Positions 14,748 through 27,600 of a DNA stretch of 64,000 nucleotides are shown here, piece by piece. This DNA is from Tetrahymena elliotti 4EA (lineage: Eukaryota > Ciliophora > Oligohymenophorea > Hymenostomatida > Tetrahymenidae): positions 3,502,826 through 3,566,825 of the forward strand of contig JH720293.1 in the NCBI GenBank assembly GCA_000231825.2, written 5' to 3'. Below the pieces are notes generated by a model that searched no databases, was not told the origin of the DNA, and was given only the letters and a program-made list of their open reading frames with translations. Within the stretch, counting starts at the first letter, position 1. Each line of letters begins with the position of its first letter. A program made the position numbers and the translations under genes.

Positions 14748-17700
14748 ATGGAATTGATATTTTTGCTACTAATTCTTTTGGTAATTATTTGATGTCAAAT
14801 TAAAATTTGTTTTAGACAGATAGAAGTTATATATCTAAAATAGATTGACAATATTTGGATTTTTAGTCAAATATTGAATATTTTTAATTTAAGGTGTGCT
14901 AGGCAGTGCTGCAGGATAAACAACAAATAGAGTTGTTTCTTAGTTCCCTCCTCATTTCTCACTAGAAGTTGATATGGATATAATGGTCCTTGGTACAGCT
15001 TGGGTTGGTGATAATATAAATATTTAATTAGGGGCTGATACTTTATTTTTTTTCTAATACTTTGGTACCAACAACATTAACAACTTTTGTCCTTCTGCAG
15101 CTTCCACTTCAGGAAATGCTTTTTTGAAGACAGTATACAAAAGTCATTCATTGCAAGGAGATATTTAACTAACAATAAATGATTACTATAACCCATCCCA
15201 TGATTTAAGTGTCAAAAATATATTCATATATGTAAATACCTGTGACTATACTTGTGCAACTTGCAATGGAGAAACTAATACTTCTTGTGTTACTTGCCCT
15301 TAAGGTGCATTACAGAGTGGCTCTAGTTGTTAATGTAATGCTAACTTGTTTGCTTATAATGGTGTTTGTAGAACAACTTGCCCAGGTGGAAATTTATCTA
15401 ATGCAACCCAGAGATTATGTATTAAAACCCCAAGTAATAAACTTATAATGGAATATAAAAAGAAAATAATATTATTAATAAAATTAATAGGCTAGCTTAT
15501 CATGTATAACAACTTCTTAGCAAATAAATTTTAAAATGTCATTGTTGATTGGGATTTTGCTCCTACATTGAATAATTTTGTAAACTAAATTCTTTAAACT
15601 TTATATTAAAATATTTTTATTAAAGGTTAGCAACTGTGGTACTTAATCGTTGGTTGGAGGATATTAAATATTTTAAGTTTAATAGATGTCGAAAACTTTA
15701 AATAATCTTCCTGCTCACTTCAATGTAAGATTGGGTGCTTTGATTGTATTTATTGGAGGTTATGCAAACTACAATGTTGTCATGAAAATAGACAGTAATT
15801 AACAAGTAATAACTTTTACTGCTGCAGATACAAACTTGGGTAATATTTGTGGTGATCCATCTAATAGTGATGGTGTTTATTCCAGATATGTTGAATTTGT
15901 TGTAACGCATTCTGTATCAAGTGTTACTGTATCCTTTGCTTCAACTGCATTAACTACTCCTGTTAAAGGATACTGGGGTATTAGAGAAATATTTGTTGAT
16001 GTGTAAGGATGCTTTTTAAATTGCTAGAGTTGTTCTAATACTTCAACGTGCACTCTTTGCACTACAGGCTACTTTTTACTCAGTGGTGAATACTTAATTT
16101 TAATGTTATATAAATTGTAAAAATTTAAATATTAGGATAATGTTACAGCAGATGCCCTTTATTTACAGTATAATCAGGTTCAAATTGTGTAGAATAGTAT
16201 TTAAGTTCATTTAACAGTAAACCATTTTTAGAATTTTAAAGAAACACTAAAAATTAATTTTTATTTTGAATAGAGGGATCATACATCTTACAATCTTTAT
16301 GGTGGTAAAACTTTGGTCATAGTGATATTAATAACTGGGGTTATACTTTTTAAGGTTTCTTTTCTGACAGAATATATAATTTTTGTAGTGGAAGGAATAT
16401 TATAGGAGGATGGGGAGTTGGATCTCCTTAAGCTGCTAACACTCCTATGATTGTAGAAAGAAATTTTGCTACAGTTAATCCTCATTGGAGATTAAGATTA
16501 ATTGCGGAATTATTTTTAATTGATAACTGGGATCCCACAGATAATGTATAAATTGTAATTGATAATGCAGCTACCCCTGTTACCACAGTATAAAAGTAAG
16601 CAAATTATTTATCTTTTAAAATTAAAAAATAGAATTATAAATTAATACTAGAACTGCTTCAAATTCTCCAAATAATATTTGCGGAACATATTCATAAAAT
16701 GATGGGTATGTAATTTATAACTAAATAATTACACATTCAGTTCCTAGTTTAGATGTTAAATTTGTATACACTACCCCTACTTCAAAGCTCAGCACAACAG
16801 CTTCTTTTGGTCTAGGAGAAGTTGATGTGATTATAGACGAAGTAATTAAATTTAGATATTATTTTACCTAAAACCTATTAAAAGGATGTTAATTAATAAC
16901 AACTTTTTTAAACAAAAATAATTCTTGAATTTTATTTTGACTCCAATATCTTTAATTCTAAATAAATATGAATTTTCTTTCCAAAAAGCAAGTTAATAAA
17001 TGATATAAAAGCTTATTTTGTTTGAATATTCTTCTTTCCAAAAAAAAAAAAAGACAAAAAAACATATTAATTAATAAAAGAAGTTTAATAGAAAATGAAT
17101 TTTAGAATAAAAGAAATTTTTATAGGTTTAAGAAATAAAAATCAAAGAAATATTAAAGCAGTTTCACCAACATTCTTAAATTTTAATAAAGTGCCCAATT
17201 GGTTGTTTAACATGTAATAGTGCAACTGCTTGTTAAAGTTGCTTACCTGGATATTATTTCCTTTTAGATGCTTAGGCTTGCTATGCTGATTGCACAAATA
17301 TACCTCCAAGAGCCAATTTTATAAATTAACCTGCTACCCCGACAAGCGTAGCTTCTTGTGTATGTGATTAAGGGTATTTTTACTCATAAGCTGCTATAAA
17401 CTGCATACGTAAAATAATTAAATATATACGTGAATGTAAACTAATTTTATTTTATATTTAAGGTTGCAGTTATTAATGCACTTAATGTACTGGCCCAAAT
17501 GTTTCTGATTGTACAATTTGTGCTAGTAATAGAGAACAAGTAATTTAATTAAAATTTATTAAAATATCAAAATTAATTTATCTTTGTTTTTTAGACTGGA
17601 GTTTGCAGTTGTCCAAATAATTTCTTTGATGTGCCAGGTAATTAGTTAAAGTTTATCACTATTTTTTTATTTTTTTAAATTTTATCAATAGGAAATGGCA

Positions 17701-20139
17701 TCTGCTAAGCTTGTGCAGGTGATTGTTTGACATGTTCTTCTTCGAGTGCTTGCTTAAGTTGTATTGGAAATAAGAAACTTGTAGGATCATCATGTGTGTG
17801 TCCTCCATAAACTTACAATTAAGGTGTTGGAATATTTTGTCCAAGTAATAATTTAACTAATTATTTTTTTAATCCTTGAAGGATCAACTCCTAAAATAAC
17901 TAAATTAAATATAATTAGATTGTGAAATATATTGTCAATCTTGCAGTGGCCCAGGATAAAGTTGTACAAGTTGCCCTCCTAATTCTAATAGAGTAGCTCC
18001 AACAGTTGGAAATACTGGCTGCCCTTGCTAGCCTGGATTTTATGATATTGGAACACCTATTTGTTAATGTATAAATTTTGATTAATATTAACTATAAAAA
18101 AGAATGCATTTATATCCATTTTATTTTAGAATGTCATCCAAAATGTTCAACTTGCTCTGGATCTGCAACTAACTGCCTAACTTGTAATGCAAGCAATAAT
18201 TGTAAGTTTTAAAATTTTTAAAATTTACTAAGCTTTTGTATTTTAATTTTTATTAAAGTCATTATGGTGAATAATTAATGCACTTGTAAGCCAGGATATT
18301 ACTTGGATTCAAATGAGGTTTGTTAACGTAAATTAATAAATTAGATTAAAAACTTATTATTAAAATTTTTATTGTAAAGCTTGTTAAGAGTTTTGTAATA
18401 TTTGCACAGGCCCAGGGCCTAATGCTTGTACTTAGTGTTAAGGAACGAGAACAGTAAAGATTTATTTTTTATTGAGTCTTTATATTTATTCTATATATAA
18501 TATAGGGATTAAATTGTGTTTGTGGAGTTAATCAATACACTCTTCCTGGAGATGTTACTTGTTATAATTGTAATTATTATTGCCTTGGTTGCACTTTACA
18601 AGCATCTAACTGCTTAGCTTGTGATCCCAGTCGCTTAACAAATCCAACATGCTCTTGTCCTAATGGGTATTATGATTAAAATGGTCTAGCATAGTGTCAA
18701 AGTAAATAATAAAAAAAATTTAATAAATTAATTTATTTTAAATTTTAAACTTGTAAATAAAGAATGTTAATTCCCATGCAGTAAGTGTACTAGTTAAAGC
18801 AATTGCTTAACATGCGTAGGATCCTTTAGGACTTTACCTACATGTTAATGCTAACAAGGATATTATGATACTGGGGCTGATAATTGTTAGCAATGTGCTC
18901 CTAAATGTGCTACTTGCTAAACGTCTTCAGTCTAATGCTTGACTTGTGCCCCTGGTAGAGTAAATTCAAATTGTTCTTGTCCTCCTGGATATTGGGATAA
19001 TGGGTAAAATTCTGAATGCTTGAGTAATTAAATAAAATTATTTGTAAAAATATTTAAATAAATTAATAAATAAAAAATAATAAAGAGTGTTATGTTAGTT
19101 GCTAAACATGCATAGGAGGAGCTATAAATTAATGTCAAACATGTAGATCTGGATTTGTATATGATCCTTAAACATCTATGTGCAATTGTCCTAATGGATA
19201 ATATTTAGACTTGAGTAAAATTTGAATTTCATTATACTTTTCTAAATTTATTTTTCATAGACGGAAATTGTTCTCCATGCCATTATTCATGTGCCACATG
19301 CCTAAATGGAACTTCAACTGGATGTGCAAGTTGCTAAGCAAATAGATCTTTGACTTCATAAGGAACATGCCCTTGCATTACTAATTTCTCAGACATTAAT
19401 AATGTCTGTATTCAAACAGTCTTCCCAGTTAGTAAATAATAAATTTATTTAGCAATTAATATAAATTAAAACATTTTTAAAAGAAAAACAAATATTTCAA
19501 AGAAATACTAAAAATTAAATAATAAAAAAACACATAATTATCAATTAAGATTATAGTTATTTGAGTTGATTTTTTTTAAAAAATAAATTGAATTTTATTA
19601 AAAGATGTTCTTTCTTTTAATTAATTTTTTAAAAATAAAAGCTACTCCTCCTAATTGTAAGGTTTGTGTAGTCAGCAATATTTGCTAGTAATGTAATGAT
19701 AGCTTTGAACTAGATGTTGGACTTTGTGTTTGTCCAAGAGGTACATACCTGTCAACTAATAAATGTATTTCGTGCCCTTAATAGTGTAAAATAAAAATTT
19801 TATTGAAAAATATTTAATTTTGTTTAATTTTTAGGTAAAACATGTGCTAATGGCTCAGTGTGCATAGACTGTAATGATGGATATTACTTTAATTCATAAA
19901 ATGCTATGTGCCAAAAAGAATTAATAAATAGCAGTTCATATGAAGTTATTTTGATTATTGTAGCTGTCTTATTTGGTTTGTTCTTTGCAGTTGCCATTCC
20001 ATATTATTTTAATAGAGGATTTAAAAAATTCTAAGAAGAATATAAATAACTGCATTAAAATACTTCAAGATTTGATCAAGAAAGATAAAACTAAATAAGT
20101 AGAAGAGATTCTACTGTTGCTTTACAAAACATTAATTGA
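14748..20139 (+). CDS. Large cysteine-rich type I membrane protein with furin-like/EGF-receptor-type repeats
   Basis: About 1,260 residues. Hydrophobic N-terminus MELIFLLLILL (14748-14780) reads as a signal peptide; the join to the next exon is unsure (possibly through a 10-nt exon). Later exons: 14894-15433, 15491-15579, 15626-16085, 16136-16216, 16274-16595, 16652-16841, 17192-17408, 17463-17539, 17595-17637, 17692-17844, 17919-18068, 18130-18201, 18259-18327, 18380-18453, 18506-18701, 18763-19023, 19086-19214, 19261-19431, 19642-19785, 19835-20139. The first half has beta-sandwich-like domains containing IFIGGYANYN and CGDPS type motifs, alternating with short Cys clusters. The second half is continuous CxxC repeats of the pattern C-x2-C-x(n)-C-x2-C found in ciliate furin-repeat surface proteins. 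One TM helix near the end (VILIIVAVLFGLFFAVAI) and a polar cytosolic tail of about 42 residues. Ligand unknown. Confidence 0.88.
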
Positions 20140-20701
20140 AATAAATATTTTAAATATAAAAAATGAATAATTATATTTATTTTAATTTCACATAAATTAA
20201 ATTCAAAATTCATTTATTTTAAAATAAGTTAAAACAAGCAATTTTATTTTCAAAAAAATTATTATTTTTATTTGTGAATTGGGATTAGTTTTGAAATTGA
20301 GATTAAAAATGAAAAAAAAGTGTTTTTGTTTAGATAAATCATTAGGATATCAAATTACATATGCTATTATAAAATTTTTTGTAAATAAATTTAATTAAGC
20401 TTCATCTTTAAAATAATTTCAATAAAAAAATTATGATAAAATAAGAGAAAGAGTAATATTAATACTCACTTTGATAAGTACAATTATTTTTATTTTATTA
20501 CTTTTAGTTAAACTTATTTGATAAGAAATTGAATACCATTTTTAAACAAAATTTTTTAGTTAATTTCTTTTAATTTTACTTTACATTTATATTTTAAGTA
20601 ATTTCAATTGTAATTTTAAAATTTTATTTAACAAATTTATCAAAATCGAAAGTATTTTTTAAAATTAATCTTGAGTTTTTAAAGGAATTTGTTTGTCTAA
20701 T
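20140..20701. other. Intergenic between convergent genes
   Basis: About 560 bp of AT-rich sequence between two converging 3' ends. Nothing else supported. Confidence 0.5.
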
Positions 20702-23700
20702 TCAATCTCTAAAAACTTCTCTATACTTTCCTATGAGTGAATAGAGCATTTGGATTTCTTTTTTATATGGGTGGTTGTCTTAGGTTATTTTTTAAAGTCT
20801 TTCCCAAATTATTCTCTCTGCCTCTTAAATATATCTTTAAAAGAAAACATTAATATAGTTTAAGAAAACAAAATTTACTCTCTTTAATTATCTATGAGAA
20901 ACTTTTCAGGGGCATGATCGATAAAATCATTCTTTATTTGGCTATTATCACTTTTTTATTATTTATAAATACATGTGAAAATATTTAAAAAGAAATAGAT
21001 ATTACAGTTAATTAATTTTTTCGTTGACTATACTGAACACACCACCTTGCTAAACCCCAATAATTTTTTAAAATTCTTAAGCTTTTTTTTTAAATTAAGT
21101 GGTAAAATTTTAATCACCAAAAAGGACACTAATAAATTCTTTTTGTTGTTCTGCAACTGTTTTTTTATTATCAAGCATTACATAATATTTAGAGAAAAAT
21201 TCAATATATTCTTAATTTTTATCATTCTCTATTAACTCCTTTAGCTTCCTTTTCAATTGTGGGTTATAATTTAATCCAGAAGAATTAAATCTGTGGCTAT
21301 TTATTTTGATAATAGTTGAATTGTATTATTTAATAGATAGAAAAATAAAAGTACTTCATATATTTTTGGTAAAGAGTATATGATCTGAAGAAAGAAGAAT
21401 AACCAAGTTTACACCTGGCTCTCACCATATCTAAAAATGTAATATCTTCAGCATTAAAATGAAAGGTTTTAATGTTTTATTTTAAAAAACTATCAATCTA
21501 AGTTGTAAAAAAATTAATTAAGTTATATGTATTGAATATTTAAATAATATAAGTTATCTTACTCTTGAAATTTCACCATCCATTAATTTCAAATCATTTG
21601 CATTAAACTCATTATTTTGAAGTTCAATAGCATACAAATATACTAAAGTATCATCTTTATTTTAAAATTAAATTATTTAAAATTCTATTTAATTGCTATT
21701 TACTCATCTTGAAGTGTTACACTTCATTACTAGATAGTAGGCATATTTCATAAATATCCCTACACAAGACAAGTTATTCTTTTATAACTTCAAATTCTCT
21801 AAAAATTTTAAGAATAGTAATTCAGATAAAATTAATTTAAAATAAAAAAAATGTCAATTTACTAAATAATAATGAAAAAAGATTCGAAAATTTTTAAATA
21901 ATTTTTATTATAAAGTAAATTAATGTTTAATTAAATAAATTTTTATAATTCTACCTTCGATACTCGGTGTTTAGGTGATAGTGGCATTTAGCAAACAATC
22001 TGATAATATCTGCTTAATTAATCATATTTTAACTAAATAATATTGAGTCAGAAATATTCTATAGATTTTCATATTGACCTGGATATTCTTTCATTTTATT
22101 GACTCTCTATCTTATGATCTTGAAGGATTGCTGATTGTAAATTTGATCTATTAAATTTAAGCATTTCTAATTTAATATAAGATAATATAAACCATCTGAT
22201 TTGAACAATTATCTTACTTCATATAAACATGTATTGAAGTACATCTCTGCAAACATAACTATGCATTCTACCATAGCTTCCTAGTTATCCTGATTAAACA
22301 AACAAAATAAAAAATGTAAATTAGTAAAAATACTAAAAATATTTTACACAAATAGTATAGAATCTAAAGCTGTAATTTAGACACTAAGAGAATACATAAA
22401 TTTTTTGAATATTTATCAGTTAATCATCAACTTCTAACACAAATTTAGCTAAAGACTTTAAAATGAATGCCTTTGTCTATTAGAAAAAATTAATCATTAA
22501 ATAATTCTTTAATTATTAAAAATACATTATAACTGATAGCTTAAAAATTTTCTGGGTCTGTTATAGAAAGCATAACCTCTTATAAAATTTTAATTGCTTC
22601 TTCTTAATCATATCTCATTCTAACCTCAGCATATTTACAGTCAACTATTAATTGGTCTTAAGGATTTGCTAATTTTACTTTTTTTGCCTTACCTTTTGTT
22701 TATTATTTAAGTTTCTTCTTTAATAATAATTCAAATTAAATTTACCAATAGCAGCATCTGCTTGCTTAAACCTATTAAGCTATGTGCAAACTGAAGATAG
22801 TTATACCTAAACTATTTCAGAATCTTTTTGCATAATTTTAATAGTAGTATCCTAAAAAATGAATGCTTCTTTGTAAACTCCCAGCTTACAAAATTAGCTA
22901 AAATAAATAATTATTTTTGAATAAATAATTTTGCTTAAATAGAAAAAACTGGCTGGTGTCAGTAAAAGAAAGATAGAAATTGATTTACTTTGCTACATAG
23001 GTACAAATAATTGCATATCTTTGTTTGAAGGGTTTATTGACTACATTTTTTTCATAAATAGTTTAACAAATGTTTAAACACTCATTAAAATGATAAAGAG
23101 AAGTCCATTCATTTTTATTTAAAGCATTAACATAACCAAGAATAAATCTAAAATCAATCTGGGCTATTGTGTTCACTTTCTTTTTTTTCTTGGATTTCAT
23201 ATCACCAAAAATCCTCTGAAAACCTTCTTCTATGAAATAGAGTGCTTTATCATATAATCCTATGTAGACACAATTTAATGTAATATCTATGTAATTATTG
23301 ATTAAAAAATGTTGTAATGATAATTTATTTTAGTTTTATTCTTCTTTTTCGAATTCATCCAATTCTAAATTATATCTGTAGTTCTTTTCTATATTTAACT
23401 CCATTTATTATCCAGGAGTTTCTTCTGCTTCCTCCTAATTGTTTGTTTTTTTATTCTAATTTTAGTTTTCTGTATTCTATATTATTGGTTATTCTCCTCC
23501 AACTTATTCTTCCTCTTCTTCTACCTCATCACCACCTTCATCCTCTTCATTTTATTCTTCGAAAATATCTGGAACAGCCTCATTTTCTTCTTAGTTCTAT
23601 ATAGAATCTACTATATCAGCTTTTGTTACTTCTTCTGAATCCTTTACCTTCCTTAATTCTAATTTTTTAGAACCTGGACTTCTTGGACTATTTTCAGAAT

Positions 23701-24673
23701 ATTACTTAGACATAGTCAAAGGAGATTTAGGTGATTTTATAGGACTTGGTTTTTCTATATTGTTAAATTCAGGATTTGTAAATTAGTTTAAGCCTTCTTC
23801 GAATCTTTTAAAGCCTTTTTTAGATATATTATTATAAATATCTTATTTAAAATTATTAGATTTTTACCTATATCATCTAGCTATAAGATTAGAGCTATCA
23901 AACCTGAGAGATTAACTATCTCAGAATACAATTATTTTGTTGTGTAAGAAAGTAGATATTTAGGAATTCCATCGAGAAGTTCTTGGCTCTTTGCTAGAGC
24001 TTACAAACTCATTTCATAATTTTGGTATAAAAAGAATATCTTTCCCATTCTAAATGAAAATCTAAATTTTTTAGCATGAAAAACATTTCAAAAAATTATT
24101 AAATATTTCTTGAATACCTAATTTTAACTTATTCATTTTTAGATTCCACTTAATTCATAATTTGTTGGTAATGCATAAAGCAATCTTTTGACTAAGGTAA
24201 TTTATTTTGATAAAAATATAGATAGCAAAGCCAATCATATATATTGGCAATTAATGATCTATTTTTAATAAATAAATAATTTTTTTTGAATTTAAGTTTT
24301 GTTTGAAGTAAGTTTTTTATTTTTGAAAATAAGAGTTACTTATCGACTAACCGAAGGTTGAATTAGGGAATCTTAAACTAGTAGAATCTAAATTTAAATT
24401 TATCTCTTTCCAAGTCAAGCAACTTCTATTTTCTAATTTTCTCATTTCCTAATTTGTTAAAAATAATTTGCTGTCTGACTTTATAAGTTGATCCATTTCC
24501 TCTGCTCTTATAATCTAATAACACTTTGCTTGACTCGTTGTAAGCTTGCAATGCCTCTAAAAATCTCTTAAATAATTATTTAAATAGGTTTTAATAAAAT
24601 TAAAATTAACTAAGTTAGAATCTACATTAATACTACCATTGACATCTCCCGCATAATAATAAATTTTAGCCAT
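20702..24673 (-). CDS. TPR-like helical-repeat protein with acidic linker
   Basis: Fifteen exons on the minus strand: 24673-24340, 24184-24118, 24049-23868, 23814-22989, 22897-22746, 22692-22526, 22476-22348, 22289-22218, 22166-21955, 21798-21704, 21654-21563, 21497-21355, 21296-21006, 20941-20879, 20834-20702; all phases agree; TGA 20704-20702; 985 residues. Helix-turn-helix units of TPR type recur, e.g. around NYEMSLQALAKSQELLDG, GLYDKALYFIEEGFQRI and LGVYKEAFIFQDTTIKIM. A central Glu/Asp-rich, low-complexity linker follows a Ser/Pro/Lys-rich patch with repeated SP motifs that could be phosphorylated. The ATG used is only 20 bp from the stop of the upstream gene on the same strand. The frame is also open upstream of that ATG, so the two may be one gene. 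Scaffold or adaptor role inferred from repeats only. Confidence 0.8.
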
Positions 24674-24692
24674 AATATAATTAATTTAAATT

Positions 24693-27600
24693 TCATTGTG
24701 ATATAAATTTTTTTAAACCTTTTTATATTTAGACAATGTATGTTACTTACTATTCAGGATTTGATTTAAATTTAAACTTTACTTTAGATAGACCTACTAA
24801 TAGAATATCAATAAGCTGCTTTATTTCTGCATTAACTAACAGAACAGGTAAAAATTATCCAAATTTATTGAGCCATTTCAAAATTGTATCAACATAATCT
24901 CCTTCACTTCTTTGATAAACCTTTTTATTAAAATTTTAAATAAAAATATGTTATGTTTAATAAAATACATTTTTACAAGAATTTTGTCATAGCATTTTTG
25001 TGTATAATTTGATAATAACTTCAGCTCATTCATTTCAAATCCAATAACACTAAGATAGCCCATACTCATCAAAACAGTGTCTTGTAAAAGAAAAGGATTA
25101 CTTCTATCTTTAACACACTTAATTGCCTATTTAAACTATTGCAATAAAATAATATTATAGTTTTTTTTATAGAAGATATGGATAATATACTGCTAACTCT
25201 GACTACTGATAATTACCGGATTTAAGATATTAAATCCCTAAAGAGTAGATAATTTCAATATATAACTCTTAATTGAAATTATTTTAAAGGCACCACTAGC
25301 CAGCTTGGATGTAAACTTGCTTCAATTTTCTTATAGCGAGTAAATTATTATTCATATCACCAAGAATCTTAGATCTAATTAAGAAATTTGTAACATTAAA
25401 TATTTATTAATTAAATACTTTTAAAAAATTACTCAAGTATCTAAAGCATACATTTTGACCAAAAATAATATTCGTTTAAATAATTTTCAGTTAAAATATA
25501 AATTTTATCTATATATTTAAGAGCAGAATCGTATTATTCTTCCATAAATGCAATACCAGCAAGGTAGTAATAAGGCCTATAAAATCTAATATCTAAATCA
25601 TTTTAATTAATGTAATCTTTTGCCTTTAATAATTTAAAAAAATTTTTTTTTATTTTCTGAATCAAAAATAACAATAAATACCAATTATAATTAATCAAAA
25701 AAAATAATCTTAGCATTTGCCAATTTTCTTCTTTCATAATATGTAAGAGCTAACTAAAACTGTATTTAAATAATACGATCTAGTTAGATGTTTTCAACTA
25801 AAATTAAGTGGTGGTTTAGTAACTCCTTATATATTTTCCCAGCTTTCTAGTAGCTTCTAAGATCAAAATATCCCTAAGCTATTTTATATAGATTGTATAT
25901 AACTTCTTTTTATTTTTCTTATGTTTGGTTTTCTTAAACTTTTAATAAAAAAATAGTTGAATTTGAATGAATAAAATAAAGTAAAAATTTACATTAAATA
26001 GGAAATTATTATTCATTAAATTACATTTAATCTTCATAATATAAATCATCTTAAGGTTTTTAGGGTGGCTTTCTCAATTTTTAAATGAAGCTTTCTATAT
26101 CTTGATGGCTACATCTTTTCTCAGGGTTAAACTTTTTTTTAATTTAAAGAAATGAGATTTTTATTAAGAGTTTAAGATAATAAAAATACTGAAATCATTT
26201 TTTTAAGCAAAGGCACGAGCTTTATAAATTATTTTTATTTTGAAATTAATTTAAAAATCTATAAAAATTTCTCCTTAGGGGTCTTTTTAGTGTTATAATA
26301 AATTTGTTCAAGCTTTCCTTTGATAATCATCTTAATAGCAACCATCCCAAGACTATAAATATCTGCCTAATAAATTAAAAATACTATTAATATTTTTTTA
26401 ATTTCTAATATTTTTACTTTGTAAACATCAATACTTCCAGACTCAAGGTCTTTTTTTATTTGATCATATTTTTCAGAAATTAATTTTCTCATCAAGGATT
26501 ATTGCCCAGGACTCAAAAAATCTTTGTAATCTTCTAAAATTTCATAAACTTCATCAAAGTCATTTATTGTTTTAGGGCTTTTAGTTAGTTAAAATGTCAA
26601 CTTAAAGTATTATTTTAAAACTATTTTTTTACAAATTTTAATGCTAATTAAAATGCCCTTGATTATCTAATTGCTTGTTCAGAGATTTTAAAAATTCTAA
26701 TTATCTTTTTTTAATATCTCTATTAAAATTGTCTGCTTCTTCCTTTTTAATTTATTGAAAATTAAGAATAAAGATGAAATTACAATAGATATCTAAATCA
26801 AAAATCATTTTTACTTTCTATCGATTATAATTCTGAACATTCTTTTTGTATAGCTTTAAGACTTCAGGAGCATGAAAAACTAACTAATTTTAATCTATTT
26901 TTTCACTTATTCTATTTCTGCTTTAGGGAGTGTTACCGATTTTTCTAAAATCCTTATCAAAGTCATAAAACATAAAGTCACCAATTTTGTATCTTTTAAA
27001 ACAAATTTTAAAAATAAAATAAAACTTATTAACAAGGTAAAAATTTACGTTTTGAGATCAGGGAAGAAATAAATATTTCCATCATTAATATTTGAATGAT
27101 ACACATTTAACTTTTTAGCCTCTTAAAGGGCATTATTAATAATTTAAATAATATATGCAACTTCAGCATCTTTATAATTATTATCTGCTTCTGATCTCTT
27201 TCTAATTAAATCCCTAAGCCTGTGCTCACCTGTTTCTTTAATTTCAACTGTAATATACAGAAGCTTTATTAAAAATTAAAAAATTTTAATAAATTCAAAG
27301 CTTTTTTTATTGTTTATACTGATCCGAAGAAGATTTATTGCTAATAAAATGCTCTGTGAATAACTTTTAAAACATACTAACTTTGCATCATTTGATATTT
27401 TTCTCTTATCTTTTTTTACAGTTTGAAATCCTACTCAAAATAATTAGCAACCTCTGCAATAGTTCCATCAATCCAATTAATTTCAACTTGAAGCTTTGAA
27501 GCAATAAAACGTTTATTTTTAGCAAACCAGACCTTATTATTTATTGTTTTATAAATATCAATTAGCCTTACTAAAAATAAATTTATTATCAATTTACAGT

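Noticed and set aside
22989..23814. Extra intron just after the acidic linker of the TPR gene
   Set aside because: A GT-less junction would be needed; the frame is open straight through with sensible helical sequence, so exon 4 was kept whole.
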